Assembly: GCF_002005305.1 (NCBI RefSeq)
Contig: NZ_CP014782.1
Location: 1,860,001 to 1,924,000 of the forward strand
Direction of reading: 5' to 3'
Source: Shewanella psychrophila
GTDB taxonomy: Bacteria; Pseudomonadota; Gammaproteobacteria; Enterobacterales; Shewanellaceae
Length of the DNA stretch: 64,000 nucleotides
Within the stretch, counting starts at the first letter, position 1. Every line of letters begins with the position of its first letter. Shown one piece after another: positions 54,260 to 63,908 of the stretch. The notes under the pieces are model-generated. The model made no database searches, was not told where the DNA came from, and saw only the letters and a program-made list of their open reading frames with translations. Made by a program: the position numbers and the translations under genes.

Positions 54260-54510
54260 TATTCCGCATCTAGTTAGCAATTTTTTGAATCATTATGAGT
54301 AGGACGACTCTAACGCTCGCGTTCTGCAAACATAAAAGCCCCGATAGACGGGTTTATACGATTCCTTTGAGTAAGCCTCTGGTTTTCTAAACAAGATAGA
54401 ATTCACCGGACGCTTACTATATTACTATGACCTTATCTATGTGCCATCCATAAAGCGCCTGTTAATGGCAACGAATATCGGGCAATAGAGCCCTGCATCC
54501 TTGGGGCGTT
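54260..54510. other. Boundary region right of the island
   Basis: About 250 bases between H-NS copy B and the LysR stop. No gene was seen. A short hairpin (CCCCG-ATAGA-CGGG, ~54331-54345) is present. No tRNA or attachment-site-like repeat was found to explain the island edge. Confidence 0.4.
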
Positions 54511-55413
54511 TTAAAAATACTCACTGATAGCTAAGTAGCGTTGACGTATATGCTCTATTAATAGGCGTATCTTCTTCGGTGGTTTACGCGTAAAAGGATA
54601 GACAGCATATACGCCAAGTTTTTTTGCGACTCGATTAGGCATCACATCGATTAAATCCCCCTTTAACAGATCGTGGTAAACTAAGCAGCGAGGTACATAA
54701 GCGATACCATATCCGCCTAAAGTCGCTTTTCTTAGAGCGGAGGCATTGTCAGTGGTAAAGTTGCCTTTAATTTTGAGAATATAGTCCCCCCCATCCCCTT
54801 TGAATTCCCATTCACTTGCCCCTGTTGTCTGGTAGGCGTACTGCAAACAATTATGGTCAATTAATGTTTCAGGCTCCGTGGGCTGGCCGTGGCGTTTGAT
54901 GTAATCCGGCGTGGCGCAAATGATCCATTGAGACTCTATTATGTGACGGGCGATTAAGCTTGAGTCTTCTAAATAACCGGTTCGAATGACAAGATCATAA
55001 TTATCTTCGATAAGGTCGACAAACAGATTTTCCAGTGACATATCGACAGTCATACCAGGGTACAGAGCGCAAAATTCGGCGACGGCATCGGCTAAGAGCA
55101 GTTCTCCTGAGATCGTCGGCACTGACATTTTAATGTGACCTGTGATGCTTTCACCAAATCCAGAGATGGTATTTATGGCTTCAGTGGCAACTTGCTGAAC
55201 ATTGGCAGCTCCTTTGTACAACTTTTTTCCCGCTTCACTGAGTGTCAACTTTCGGGTTGTTCGATAGAGAAGTTGCACACCAAGATCTGTCTCTAATCGT
55301 GCAATTCTTTTACTCACCACCGAATTAGTCAGTGAATTCTGTTCTGCAACGCGGCTGAATGAACCTTGTTCAACCACTTGAGCAAATAAAATCAAGTCAT
55401 CAATCTTTGTCAT
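54511..55413 (-). CDS. LysR-family transcriptional regulator
   Basis: The 300-residue protein has the N-terminal wHTH ('LILFAQVVEQGSFSRVAEQNSLTNSVVSKRIARLE', residues ~7-41) and a periplasmic-binding-type effector domain. It is divergent from lldP, 215 bases away, and so probably regulates lactate genes. Shewanella lld loci usually lack such a neighbour as far as I recall, so this is an inference from position. The effector may be lactate. Confidence 0.88.
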   Translation of the reverse strand: MTKIDDLILFAQVVEQGSFSRVAEQNSLTNSVVSKRIARLETDLGVQLLYRTTRKLTLSEAGKKLYKGAANVQQVATEAINTISGFGESITGHIKMSVPTISGELLLADAVAEFCALYPGMTVDMSLENLFVDLIEDNYDLVIRTGYLEDSSLIARHIIESQWIICATPDYIKRHGQPTEPETLIDHNCLQYAYQTTGASEWEFKGDGGDYILKIKGNFTTDNASALRKATLGGYGIAYVPRCLVYHDLLKGDLIDVMPNRVAKKLGVYAVYPFTRKPPKKIRLLIEHIRQRYLAISEYF

Positions 55414-55568
55414 ATTAACTCGTTTTTGGAAAAAATCTTTTTCATTATTGCTCTATATCACAAAAAGTAAAAGAGGTACGGTTGCATTGTTGTAACAAGA
55501 CAGTCTCACATGAGGGTGAGTAAAAATCGAATCAGGCTGGATCACAGTCAATAATATAAGGAATCACT

Positions 55569-55598
55569 ATGAGGGTTGCCACCTCAAATAGACATTAG
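55569..55598 (+). CDS. Possible 9-residue leader ORF before lldP
   Basis: MRVATSNRH has AGGA 6 bases before its ATG and ends 30 bases before lldP. It may be a leader peptide or a chance ORF. Confidence 0.2.
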   Translation: MRVATSNRH

Positions 55599-55628
55599 GT
55601 CAATAGTGAGATTAAAGGATAAATAAGC

Positions 55629-57368
55629 ATGAACCAAACCCTACTCGCGTTAATCGCATTCACCCCGATTGTGGTCGCAGGCGTCCTCCTCGTCCCCCTC
55701 AACTGGCCAGCAAAACGAGCCATGCCAGTGGCTTTTATAATGACCGTTATTATCGCGCTATGTAACTGGGAGATGACAGTCACCCGTGTCGTTGCTTCAT
55801 CACTGCAAGGTTTGGGCATTACGGTTTCAGTGCTGTGGATCATCTTTGGTGCCATTTTTTTACTGAATACGTTGAAGCATACTGGCGCAATAAATGCGAT
55901 ACGCAATGGTTTCACGGGTATCTCAGCCGATAGACGTGTCCAAGCCATTATTATTGCTTGGTGTTTTGGCTCTTTTATTGAGGGCGCGTCCGGCTTCGGT
56001 ACTCCTGCGGCTATCGCTGCACCGCTGCTAGTAGCAATCGGTTTCCCTGCAATGGCAGCCATATTGATGGGGATGATGATCCAATCGACCCCGGTTTCAT
56101 TTGGTGCGGTTGGCACGCCGATTATCGTGGGAGTAAACAAAGGCCTCGATACCCATAACATCACAGAAGCCCTTGTTGCAAATGGCTCAAATTGGGACGT
56201 CTATTTACAAGAAATCACCACCAATGTCTCGTTAATCCACGCCGCTGTCGGGACGTTTATTCCCCTATTAATGGCCATGATGTTAACTCGATTTTTTGGC
56301 GAAAAAAGAAGCTGGGCCGAAGGTCTGGATATCTTGCCTTTTGCACTGTTTGCAGGCTTAGCTTTTACTATCCCCTATGCATTAACCGGCATGTTGCTTG
56401 GGGCTGAATTTCCCTCGCTTATCGGTGGTTTAGTGAGTCTGGCGATTGTGGTGTCTGCGGCTAAGAAAGGTTTTCTTGTTCCTAAAAAAACATGGGACTT
56501 TAAACTGGAAGCACGCTGGCCTACGGAGTGGATTGGTTCATTAAAAATGGAGATTAAAGAGGATAACAAGCCGATGAATCTGGTATTAGCTTGGACGCCC
56601 TATGTACTGTTGGCGTTTATCTTGGTCGCTAGTCGTGTGAGTGCAGATTTAAAAGGGTTACTGCAAGGCGTGAGTTTCACTTTTAATCACATCCTTGGAG
56701 AAGTTGGGGTCAGTGCTTCTATTGAGCCATTTTATCTCCCTGGTGGTGTTCTTGTGTTTGTCGCCGTGTTGGCCGCGTTACTGCAATCTGGCAGTGTAAA
56801 ACCTTTGGCCAGTGCATTGGGTGAGTCGAGTAAAACCTTAATGGGGGCTGGCTTCGTCCTTATGTTCACTATACCTATGGTGCGGATTTTCATTAACTCT
56901 GGCGTTAACGCCGCTGATTTAGCCAGTATGCCGATGACTACGGCTCATTTCGTATCAGACGTTATGGGAGATTTGTTCCCTGGTTTTAGTGCCAGCATTG
57001 GTGCTTTAGGGGCCTTTATTGCAGGTTCAAATACAGTGTCAAACATGATGTTTAGCCAGTTTCAGTTTGAGGTCGCTCATACGTTAGCGGTGTCGAGTGC
57101 CGCGATGGTGTCATTGCAAGCGGTGGGTGCGGCGGCAGGAAACATGATTGCAATCCATAATGTGGTAGCCGCTTCAGCCACGGTTGGCCTGTTAGGTCGA
57201 GAAGGGGCGACGTTGCGCAAGACCATTATCCCTACTCTGTACTATCTTATTATCACCGGCATTGTGGGATTAATTATGATTTACGGTTTCCATATTACCG
57301 ATGCACTAATGGTTAACGAGTCACACCAACAAGGAGCCACCTATGCGGATCTATCCGGCAAAACCTAA
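55629..57368 (+). CDS. lldP: L-lactate permease
   Basis: The 579-residue membrane protein of the LctP family has about 12-14 hydrophobic helices and the conserved 'GSFIEGASGFGTPAAIAAPLLVAIGFP', 'MMIQSTPVSFGAVGTPI', 'GAFIAGSNTVSNMMFSQFQ' regions. It imports lactate with protons. AAAGGAT stands 8 bases before the ATG. Its 3' end overlaps lldE by 26 bases. Confidence 0.95.
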   Translation: MNQTLLALIAFTPIVVAGVLLVPLNWPAKRAMPVAFIMTVIIALCNWEMTVTRVVASSLQGLGITVSVLWIIFGAIFLLNTLKHTGAINAIRNGFTGISADRRVQAIIIAWCFGSFIEGASGFGTPAAIAAPLLVAIGFPAMAAILMGMMIQSTPVSFGAVGTPIIVGVNKGLDTHNITEALVANGSNWDVYLQEITTNVSLIHAAVGTFIPLLMAMMLTRFFGEKRSWAEGLDILPFALFAGLAFTIPYALTGMLLGAEFPSLIGGLVSLAIVVSAAKKGFLVPKKTWDFKLEARWPTEWIGSLKMEIKEDNKPMNLVLAWTPYVLLAFILVASRVSADLKGLLQGVSFTFNHILGEVGVSASIEPFYLPGGVLVFVAVLAALLQSGSVKPLASALGESSKTLMGAGFVLMFTIPMVRIFINSGVNAADLASMPMTTAHFVSDVMGDLFPGFSASIGALGAFIAGSNTVSNMMFSQFQFEVAHTLAVSSAAMVSLQAVGAAAGNMIAIHNVVAASATVGLLGREGATLRKTIIPTLYYLIITGIVGLIMIYGFHITDALMVNESHQQGATYADLSGKT

Positions 57369-58095
57369 AACCGTGTATTTTTATGGCACTTGTCTCGTGG
57401 ATATGTTCGATCCCGAGGCCGGACTCGATGCCATAAGCTTACTTGAGCAACAAGGCCTCGAGGTGATTTTTATTGAAAAGCAAACCTGCTGTGGTCAGCC
57501 CGCTTATAGCTCAGGTTATACCAAGGAAGCCAAACTTGTGGCACAAAACCAGATGGATCTCTTTGTTGATCCTTGGCCCGTGATTGTGTTGTCGGGGTCC
57601 TGTGGGGGCATGATGCATCACCATTATCGTCGCCTGTACCAAGGTGATAGTGCCCAAGCGACAGTAGAGAAATTTTGCAACCGGGTATTTGAGCTTACTG
57701 AATTTTTGGTCAATGTGTGTCGAATTAAACTCGAAGACAAAGGGGATGCTACGTCTGTGGTGATGCATACTTCATGTGCTGCTCGCCGTGAAATGAACGT
57801 TCATGTGACCGCAACTCAGTTACTCAACCAGCTGCAAAATGTAGAGCTTAAAATACCAGCCTATGAAAGTGAGTGTTGCGGTTTCGGGGGGACTTTTGCT
57901 GTGCGCCATCCTCACATCAGTCAGGCAATGGTGGAAGATAAGACACGTCATTTATCTGAGACCAAAGCGGCAGTGCTGGTCAGTGCTGACTGGGGATGTT
58001 TATTGAACATTAATGGGGCCTTTGAGTATCAAGGGCAATCGTTGAAAGGTCGCCATATCGCCAGTTTCTTACTCGAACGTATCGGAGGTAAGTGA
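57343..58095 (+). CDS. lldE: L-lactate dehydrogenase complex subunit LldE (LutA)
   Basis: The 250-residue protein has the two CCG-domain repeats: 'EKQTCCGQPAY' ... 'LSGSCGGMM' and 'HTSCAARRE' ... 'SECCGFGGTFAV'. It carries the heterodisulfide-reductase-like Fe-S site of the LldEFG lactate dehydrogenase. AAGGAG is 7 bases before its ATG inside lldP, showing coupling. Confidence 0.94.
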   Translation: MRIYPAKPKTVYFYGTCLVDMFDPEAGLDAISLLEQQGLEVIFIEKQTCCGQPAYSSGYTKEAKLVAQNQMDLFVDPWPVIVLSGSCGGMMHHHYRRLYQGDSAQATVEKFCNRVFELTEFLVNVCRIKLEDKGDATSVVMHTSCAARREMNVHVTATQLLNQLQNVELKIPAYESECCGFGGTFAVRHPHISQAMVEDKTRHLSETKAAVLVSADWGCLLNINGAFEYQGQSLKGRHIASFLLERIGGK

Positions 58096-58096
58096 G

Positions 58097-59542
58097 ATGA
58101 ATCATTCATCAAAGGGTCCTGAACATTTTCATTCTCAAGCTAAAGCAGCGCTTGGTGATCCTCAGTTGCGACAGAACTTTCGTGGGGCAATGGATTACCT
58201 GCAGGATAAACGTAAAAGCGCCTTTCATGATCCGGTCGAAGAGGAGAAAATTCGCGACCTATCTGAAGCGATACGCCAGCGTTGCTTGAGTAAATTACCT
58301 CAACTGCTCGAGTTGTTGGACACCAACTGTACCCGCAATGGTATTGAGGTACATTGGGCGGAAAATAGTGATGAAGCCAATGATATTATTGCCAGAATAG
58401 CTCAGCGTCATGAGGCAAAATTGATCATTAAAGGCAAGTCTATGGTGAGTGAAGAAATTGAGCTCAATCATGAGATGGCCAAGTTAGGTATTGAATGCCT
58501 GGAGAGTGATATGGGGGAGTATATCGTCCAACTCGATGGTGACAAACCGTCTCATATCATCATGCCTGCTATTCATAAAAATAAACAGGAGGTGAGTGAT
58601 ACCTTTGAGCATCACTTAGATAATTTCACGCCGACACTCGATGTCGATGAGCTGATTCAAACGGGACGTACTCGCCTCAGACAGAAATTCTACGATGCTG
58701 ACATTGGCCTATCTGGGGTTAACTTTGCGGTTGCCGAAACTGGCAGCTTATGTTTAGTGGAAAATGAAGGCAATGGCCGCATGTGTACCACTGTCCCTAA
58801 GGTGCATATCGCCATTACCGGCATAGAGAAAGTCGTTGAATTTTTATCCGATGTGCCGCCGCTGTACAGTGCCTTGACTCGCTCAGCCACAGGACAAGCC
58901 ATCACCACTTACTTTAATATCATCAGTTCTCCCCGCAAAAGTGGGGAGCGAGATGGTCCTCTAGAGGTGCATCTTGTCTTGTTAGATAACGGCCGGACTC
59001 AAGCTTATCAAGATGCAGACATGCGTAAAACTTTGCAATGTATCCGCTGCGGAGCCTGCATGAATCATTGTCCTGTTTATACGCGTGTTGGCGGACATGC
59101 TTACGGCACTGTGTATCCAGGTCCGATAGGTCAAATTATCTCACCGCATCTTATGGGACTTGATAAGACGAAAGAGTTAGTGACGGCCTCTAGCTTTTGC
59201 GGGGCTTGCGCTGAAGTCTGCCCGGTTCGCATTCCTATTCCTGATATATTGCAGCGATTACGTACCGCAGCGAAAAATCCCCCTGAGGCAGATATGATAC
59301 CGATGACAGGTCAAGCCTCTGCGGCCAGTACCTTAGAGTCATTAGCAATGAAAGGGTTTGCGTTTGCCGCGACGACCCCCACTCTCTATCACGCTGGAAC
59401 GTGGTCGGCAACAAAACTCAAAGGCTTAATGCCAGACAATATAGGCCCATGGACACAATGTCGGACCTCGCCCAAATTTGCCGATAACACCTTGCATCAG
59501 CTTATAAAAACGCGTAACAAAAAAAAGGGAGAGACATCATGA
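58097..59542 (+). CDS. lldF: L-lactate dehydrogenase complex iron-sulfur subunit LldF (LutB)
   Basis: The 481-residue protein has an LUD domain (residues ~70-300) and two [4Fe-4S] motifs: 'CIRCGACMNHCPVY' and 'CGACAEVCPVRIP'. The start ATG is one base after the lldE stop, and the stop overlaps lldG by four bases (ATGA). Confidence 0.95.
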   Translation: MNHSSKGPEHFHSQAKAALGDPQLRQNFRGAMDYLQDKRKSAFHDPVEEEKIRDLSEAIRQRCLSKLPQLLELLDTNCTRNGIEVHWAENSDEANDIIARIAQRHEAKLIIKGKSMVSEEIELNHEMAKLGIECLESDMGEYIVQLDGDKPSHIIMPAIHKNKQEVSDTFEHHLDNFTPTLDVDELIQTGRTRLRQKFYDADIGLSGVNFAVAETGSLCLVENEGNGRMCTTVPKVHIAITGIEKVVEFLSDVPPLYSALTRSATGQAITTYFNIISSPRKSGERDGPLEVHLVLLDNGRTQAYQDADMRKTLQCIRCGACMNHCPVYTRVGGHAYGTVYPGPIGQIISPHLMGLDKTKELVTASSFCGACAEVCPVRIPIPDILQRLRTAAKNPPEADMIPMTGQASAASTLESLAMKGFAFAATTPTLYHAGTWSATKLKGLMPDNIGPWTQCRTSPKFADNTLHQLIKTRNKKKGETS

Positions 59543-60267
59543 GTCTAACGGCTTCCAGCAGGGTAGCTAAACGGGCAATATTAGCTCGACTTAACCGGGT
59601 TAAGCTCCCTCCCATAGAGAAAGAAACCTTGAGTTATCCAAGGTGGAAAACCCAAGATGAGCAATTACTAACACAACGATTTATCGCGGGTTTATCAGCG
59701 AATCATGCAGAGGTTATTTGCGTCAACTCAACAGAAATAGCTGCAACACTGACACAGGTGCTGACAAGTAAGGCATATAAGAGCGTGGTGTTAGGCTGTG
59801 CTTGTGATGAAACCTTGAGTGATAGCGCCGCTAATGAGTGCACTGCTTATCACTGCGAAAAGGGGGAGTTTTATGCAGAGATACTGGCAGGGGCGCGACA
59901 CTGTGATTTACTTCAGTTTGATTCAGTTGTTGAAGATTTCAAGTCACGTCTGTTTAATGAAGTCGATGCGGGGATAACACACTGTTTTGGCGGCATAGCG
60001 GATACTGGCACCTTAGTGCTTTGGCCAGATAGGGCTGAACCCAGAACCTTATCATTAATTCCCCCTTGTCATATCGCGTTAATCAAGCGTTCGACTATCG
60101 TTAGCAATTTCGCCGGGATGATGAGTGAGCAAGCGTGGCAGGAGAAAATGCCGACCAATATTGTCTTGGTCTCTGGTCCCTCAAAAACGGCTGACATTCA
60201 GCAGACGTTAGCCTATGGGGCTCATGGCCCTAGTCAGTTAATTGTGATCTTGGTTGAGGATAGGTAA
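59539..60267 (+). CDS. lldG: L-lactate dehydrogenase complex subunit LldG (LutC)
   Basis: The 242-residue protein is a LUD-domain protein ('CFGGIADTGTLVLWPD', 'ALIKRSTIVSNF', 'NIVLVSGPSKTADIQQTLAYGAHGP', the LUD C-terminal signature). It completes the LldEFG enzyme. No D-lactate dehydrogenase (dld) gene is present between lldP and lldE or after lldG. Confidence 0.93.
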   Translation: MSLTASSRVAKRAILARLNRVKLPPIEKETLSYPRWKTQDEQLLTQRFIAGLSANHAEVICVNSTEIAATLTQVLTSKAYKSVVLGCACDETLSDSAANECTAYHCEKGEFYAEILAGARHCDLLQFDSVVEDFKSRLFNEVDAGITHCFGGIADTGTLVLWPDRAEPRTLSLIPPCHIALIKRSTIVSNFAGMMSEQAWQEKMPTNIVLVSGPSKTADIQQTLAYGAHGPSQLIVILVEDR

Positions 60268-60375
60268 TGGCGGCGGTTTATCTTTGCATGTTGAACTCGA
60301 CATAAGTACGACAATAATTAACGTCGCTAGCACGGGGATGTGCAGCGACTTAACTGACAACTCAGTCAGTTACAA

Positions 60376-61368
60376 TTATAAACGCCTAATGAAAGACTCT
60401 ATATAGGCTGGTGCTCTGGCATTTAATATTGGATCTGCTGACGGGGCTATTCCCTTAGGTAATTGTACTGGATTAAAAATACTCTTCTCACATTGTAGAG
60501 TTGCAGCTTCATCATCTCGACTGCCATTAATAATCACTTCTCCTACTAACAAGTGTTGGCGAGATTCAGGCCATAGAATAGTAGGATCATCTATAGAGTC
60601 ACCTTCTTCAGCAAATTTAATATACACATTCCACATTGCTGGTTTAGCTTTTATACGTGTTAACAACTCTTCTTTTAAAAAATCATCAGTTAGATGAGCT
60701 AATTGAACTTGGGATAGCGTACTTTTCTCCTCAACAGGTTCAAATATCCAACGCCCTGCCGTTATTTGATTATCATAAGTATTAAATAGAAAGCTGTTAA
60801 CACCAAAGTAAGCGCTGTTTGCAAAGCTAGAGCTCGGTAACATCTGATCTATATGTTCAAAGAATGCTTTCGCATCAGGTTTATTATCAATCAGCCATTG
60901 CTTACCTTCGGCCCCTTGTTTGACTTTGGTTTGAAAGGTAAAAAAATCGTCAATATCACTCGCAAAAAAGACTTGCGAATTCGTAGTCACAAAATTCAAG
61001 CTTTCATTATTGCCATCAATCTTGAGTGACATAAAACGACCAGCTCCCTTATCTGAGGCATGTGGATTGGTTCCTCCGAGGGAGAAACGTGCGATAACCC
61101 CGATTTCTGCTTGATTAAAAAGTGGTATAGCTAATGCGTTATTTATTTTGGCCGAAGGTTTAAATACACCTGACGTACAAAAGCCTTTAGCGTGGTTACG
61201 CAATTTTACCTTTTTACCCGCTTCACGACTTTCAGTATCCAAAGTACCATTAACGGCATCGACTAATTCGGGGATGGTTTTCTCAGTAGCAAACAATGGT
61301 GCTGAGAAGATTGATAAGCTAGATAAAATACTGACCTTAATGAGGCTATTAACATTTTTTGAAATCAT
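60376..61368 (-). CDS. Periplasmic catalase-family peroxidase
   Basis: The 330-residue protein has a signal peptide (residues ~1-27, ...APLFATE). It is a short catalase-core protein: 'KLRNHAKGFCTSGVF' (distal His), 'RFSLGGTNPHASDKGAGRFMSLKI' region, 'DDFFTFQ' and 'LNARAPAYIESF' whose Arg-x3-Tyr is the heme ligand. The length is that of catalase-related peroxidases (srpA type). It would destroy peroxide in the periplasm, or peroxidise organics. It converges on lldG. Confidence 0.85.
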   Translation of the reverse strand: MISKNVNSLIKVSILSSLSIFSAPLFATEKTIPELVDAVNGTLDTESREAGKKVKLRNHAKGFCTSGVFKPSAKINNALAIPLFNQAEIGVIARFSLGGTNPHASDKGAGRFMSLKIDGNNESLNFVTTNSQVFFASDIDDFFTFQTKVKQGAEGKQWLIDNKPDAKAFFEHIDQMLPSSSFANSAYFGVNSFLFNTYDNQITAGRWIFEPVEEKSTLSQVQLAHLTDDFLKEELLTRIKAKPAMWNVYIKFAEEGDSIDDPTILWPESRQHLLVGEVIINGSRDDEAATLQCEKSIFNPVQLPKGIAPSADPILNARAPAYIESFIRRL

Positions 61369-61672
61369 GATTCTGTCCTGCCCTTAGTTATATAATTAAC
61401 AAGAAACAAGTACGGCTTGGAGCGGTAAATCTTTCACTATTAGCTGACGCATTGTCTTTTTTAACACTTTGCAAACACAACAAGATCAATGAGTACGCGA
61501 ACCCGCAGCAAGTAAGTAAAAAGCAGAGTTAATCCCAACAGAGTAATCAGATGCTAAGCCATTCTCTAACGACTGAGCGGGATATAAAGAAATTAGCGGT
61601 TGTTTTAAGGGCTGAAAATGAAAGTCTAAGAGTGCATTTCCCGCGCTTGGCAGACGTTAGATTAAATTGAAG

Positions 61673-61748
61673 GTACGAGCTTGAATGACATATACCAACA
61701 CCACAAGCCTCTGGATTCCGGCTCAAAAACGCTACCTGAATGACGAGA
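61673..61748. repeat. Dispersed 76-bp repeat, copy 1
   Basis: From GTACGA to GACGAGA this matches 63754-63829 at 71 of 76 bases in the same orientation. Both carry ATTCCGG and a GAATGACGAG end, typical of small extragenic repeats. Confidence 0.85.
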
Positions 61749-62126
61749 AACAATGACCAATTTAGTGAAAGAGAAGTCGATCAAAATAAAGGGGCCTAGC
61801 GAATAAGCTCAAATGAACTCAGAAAACGCTTAAACTCTGAGTTTATCCACTCATTATACCCCGTATTGCGACAGGTTTTATCGCTCAAAAACCAAATTAG
61901 ATAACATATATAACACTCCAGCATCTTTTACGCAGAACACCCCTATAAAACCCACCACACACCTTACACTCAGACACCACTCTGCAGGCGTCTCAACACA
62001 AACAGCGTCACAAAAATGGAAATGGAACAATATTGCAACACATTGGTTTAATTTACTTTTTATATTCACATTCTAGCTGTTTTATGTTTACCTTATGCCC
62101 CCACATATTGTGTGGCGACTAAAAAC

Positions 62127-62146
62127 TCAGCCTGTAAACAGGCTGA
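62127..62146 (+). terminator. Hairpin before the porin gene
   Basis: TCAGCCTG / CAGGCTGA, 8-bp perfect stem with TAAA loop, followed by ATCCTTT. It may be a weak terminator or a 5' UTR structure. Confidence 0.4.
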
Positions 62147-62204
62147 ATCCTTTAAATTCGCTTAACTTTATGCAGTTATCAACGTGATATATCAAGGAAA
62201 GAGA

Positions 62205-62960
62205 ATGAGATTATTTACAGCTTCAACATTGGCGATAGCCCTATTAAGTGTAAACGCAATGGCTGCCGAGGATAATGCCTTTCAACATGAAGCTAGTGTC
62301 GGTTATTTGACCAATTCAGATGAAATGGGAGATGGGATTCTAGGCGTCAACTACCGATACTATGTTAATCCTGTAGAACAAAACACCAGCCCTTACGCAC
62401 TCAATGGATTTCTGGCTCAAGAATCTAATATCGGGGCACTCTATACTAATTTTGATGACAAAAATATTGATACCGTCGGTGTTGATGGCACTTATGTCTT
62501 CGATTCCAATTGGTTTGTGGGCCTAAACTACCAACGTAACAGTATCGGTAATGTTGACCTCAACACTTACGGCGTTGAACTGGGTTATTATGTTAATGAT
62601 AACACCTCATTTTCAGCTTTTTTTGATGATGGCACAGATGACAATGCAGAGGAAAGTTACGGATTAACCATTCGTCGTTATTTAGAATTAGACTCCACGC
62701 CTGGTATTGATTTATCAGCAAACTGGCTACATGCCGACTCAGAAAACAACTACACCTTAGGCGCTGACTGGTACGTATCCAACTCATGGTCTGTTGGCTC
62801 AGGGTATACGCGTGATTCGGATGATGGGGATTTCGATATCAGGACAGCTTATTGGTTACGCATCTCTGATGATTTTTCCGCTAACTTCGCTGTCTCAAAA
62901 ATCATTAATGGGGATATAGACGGTGTGGGTTTAGGTATCGCACTCACAGGTCGTTTCTAA
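62205..62960 (+). CDS. Putative outer-membrane porin
   Basis: The 251-residue protein has a signal peptide (RLFTASTLAIALLSVNAMA, cut after residue ~21) and a barrel of about 12 strands with alternating aromatic and acidic residues, ending '...LGIALTGRF' with terminal Phe. It resembles the short 'putative porin' family common in Shewanella. ATG 62205 is chosen for AAGGAAAGAG upstream; an ATG at 62184 adds 7 residues before the signal peptide. No specific substrate is inferable. Confidence 0.8.
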   Translation: MRLFTASTLAIALLSVNAMAAEDNAFQHEASVGYLTNSDEMGDGILGVNYRYYVNPVEQNTSPYALNGFLAQESNIGALYTNFDDKNIDTVGVDGTYVFDSNWFVGLNYQRNSIGNVDLNTYGVELGYYVNDNTSFSAFFDDGTDDNAEESYGLTIRRYLELDSTPGIDLSANWLHADSENNYTLGADWYVSNSWSVGSGYTRDSDDGDFDIRTAYWLRISDDFSANFAVSKIINGDIDGVGLGIALTGRF

Positions 62961-63292
62961 TCCTGTAGTCATACAAACTTATATGGCGCTCAGGGCGGTT
63001 CATCAGCCCTGGGCTTTCACAGGACATTTATTTAAATTCCGTTATGCCCTTTGGATTCACAGAGAAGATCACCAACCTCTAACTAACGATTTGACTCGCG
63101 TCAACTGTTCTTTAGGATAGTAGCCCATCATTGTTCTCCCCTTCACTATAGAGAAGATAATTTTAAATAATTGCCTTCTTTTGGCCAAAAAAGCATTGTT
63201 GGTGCCCAAAATTATTCAAGTTCTATATTTACCTCAACAATAGCTACACGATAAAACCATAAAATCCTTGTTCAAACTGGAGTTATACAAAA

Positions 63293-63739
63293 GTGAATAA
63301 TTTCCTAAATCAATGGTTCGATATATACGATAAAGGGAATGGAGTTGAGCTTGAATCCCTCACCAATGATGTAAAATTGCAATGGTTCGATCTCCTTCAG
63401 CTTGCTAAGGCGGAAAAATTGAATGCTTGGAATAAATGCCCGCCAGGGAGGTTATCACTGATCTTGCTGTTTGGTCCTGTGGCTTACTTACTCAAAGACA
63501 ATGATAAAGCACTACATGAAGAGGCTAAATTGCTCTGTATTGAGGGGATAAGAAAAGGATTTGATTCCCAATTAAAGTTAGTTCAACGTCGATGTTTTTA
63601 CGATCCACTATTTTATTCATCAAAAGCTGAAGACCATAGGCTATTGTTGCTACTTCTTAAAGGAATGGAATCTCAAGCATCTGAAGATGAGAAAAAAGCG
63701 TGGTTTACCTGGTTTACACAAGCTTCCTCCATTAGATAA
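63293..63739 (+). CDS. DUF924-like protein
   Basis: The 148-residue protein starts with GTG (63293), with GGAG 10 bases upstream. 'LNQWFDIYDKGNGVE', 'WNKCPPGRLSLILLFGPVAYLLKDNDKALHEEAKLL' region and 'FYDPLFYSSKAEDHRLLLLLL' follow the DUF924 pattern ('FW...', 'P..LALILLLDQFPRN', 'FxxxPFxHSEd'), but the usual 'DQFPRN' is 'GPVAYL' and the length is short (148 vs about 180). Function unknown. Confidence 0.6.
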   Translation: MNNFLNQWFDIYDKGNGVELESLTNDVKLQWFDLLQLAKAEKLNAWNKCPPGRLSLILLFGPVAYLLKDNDKALHEEAKLLCIEGIRKGFDSQLKLVQRRCFYDPLFYSSKAEDHRLLLLLLKGMESQASEDEKKAWFTWFTQASSIR

Positions 63740-63753
63740 TGGACTGGATAAAA

Positions 63754-63829
63754 GTACGACCTTGAATGACATATACCGACACCACAAGCCTCTAGATTCC
63801 GGCTCAAAAGCGCTACCGGAATGACGAGA
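63754..63829. repeat. Dispersed 76-bp repeat, copy 2
   Basis: Matches 61673-61748 at 71 of 76 bases, same orientation. It lies 15 bases after the DUF924-like stop. Confidence 0.85.
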
Positions 63830-63908
63830 TACCATTACCCAAAAAATGAACTCGGGTAAAAGTTATATCTGAGGACATTTTCTTTCATATGTCTCAACAT
63901 TGGACAGT

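Larger units (their letters stand above)
61369..62204. other. Long intergenic region with dispersed repeat and hairpin
   Basis: About 836 bases without a supported gene. It contains the 76-bp repeat at 61673-61748 and a hairpin 58 bases before the porin start (62127-62146). The stretch 61900-62010 is A/C-rich with repeated ACAC words. Presumed porin promoter. Confidence 0.55.

Noticed and set aside
60322..60372. Two hairpins between lldG and the catalase gene as terminators
   Set aside because: Stems are imperfect or short and neither has a T-run on either strand.
61547..61753. A 68-codon minus-strand ORF in the gap after the catalase gene
   Set aside because: Half of it is the 76-bp dispersed repeat, and the same repeat gives a similar ORF at 63650-63835; no ribosome site or protein-like pattern.
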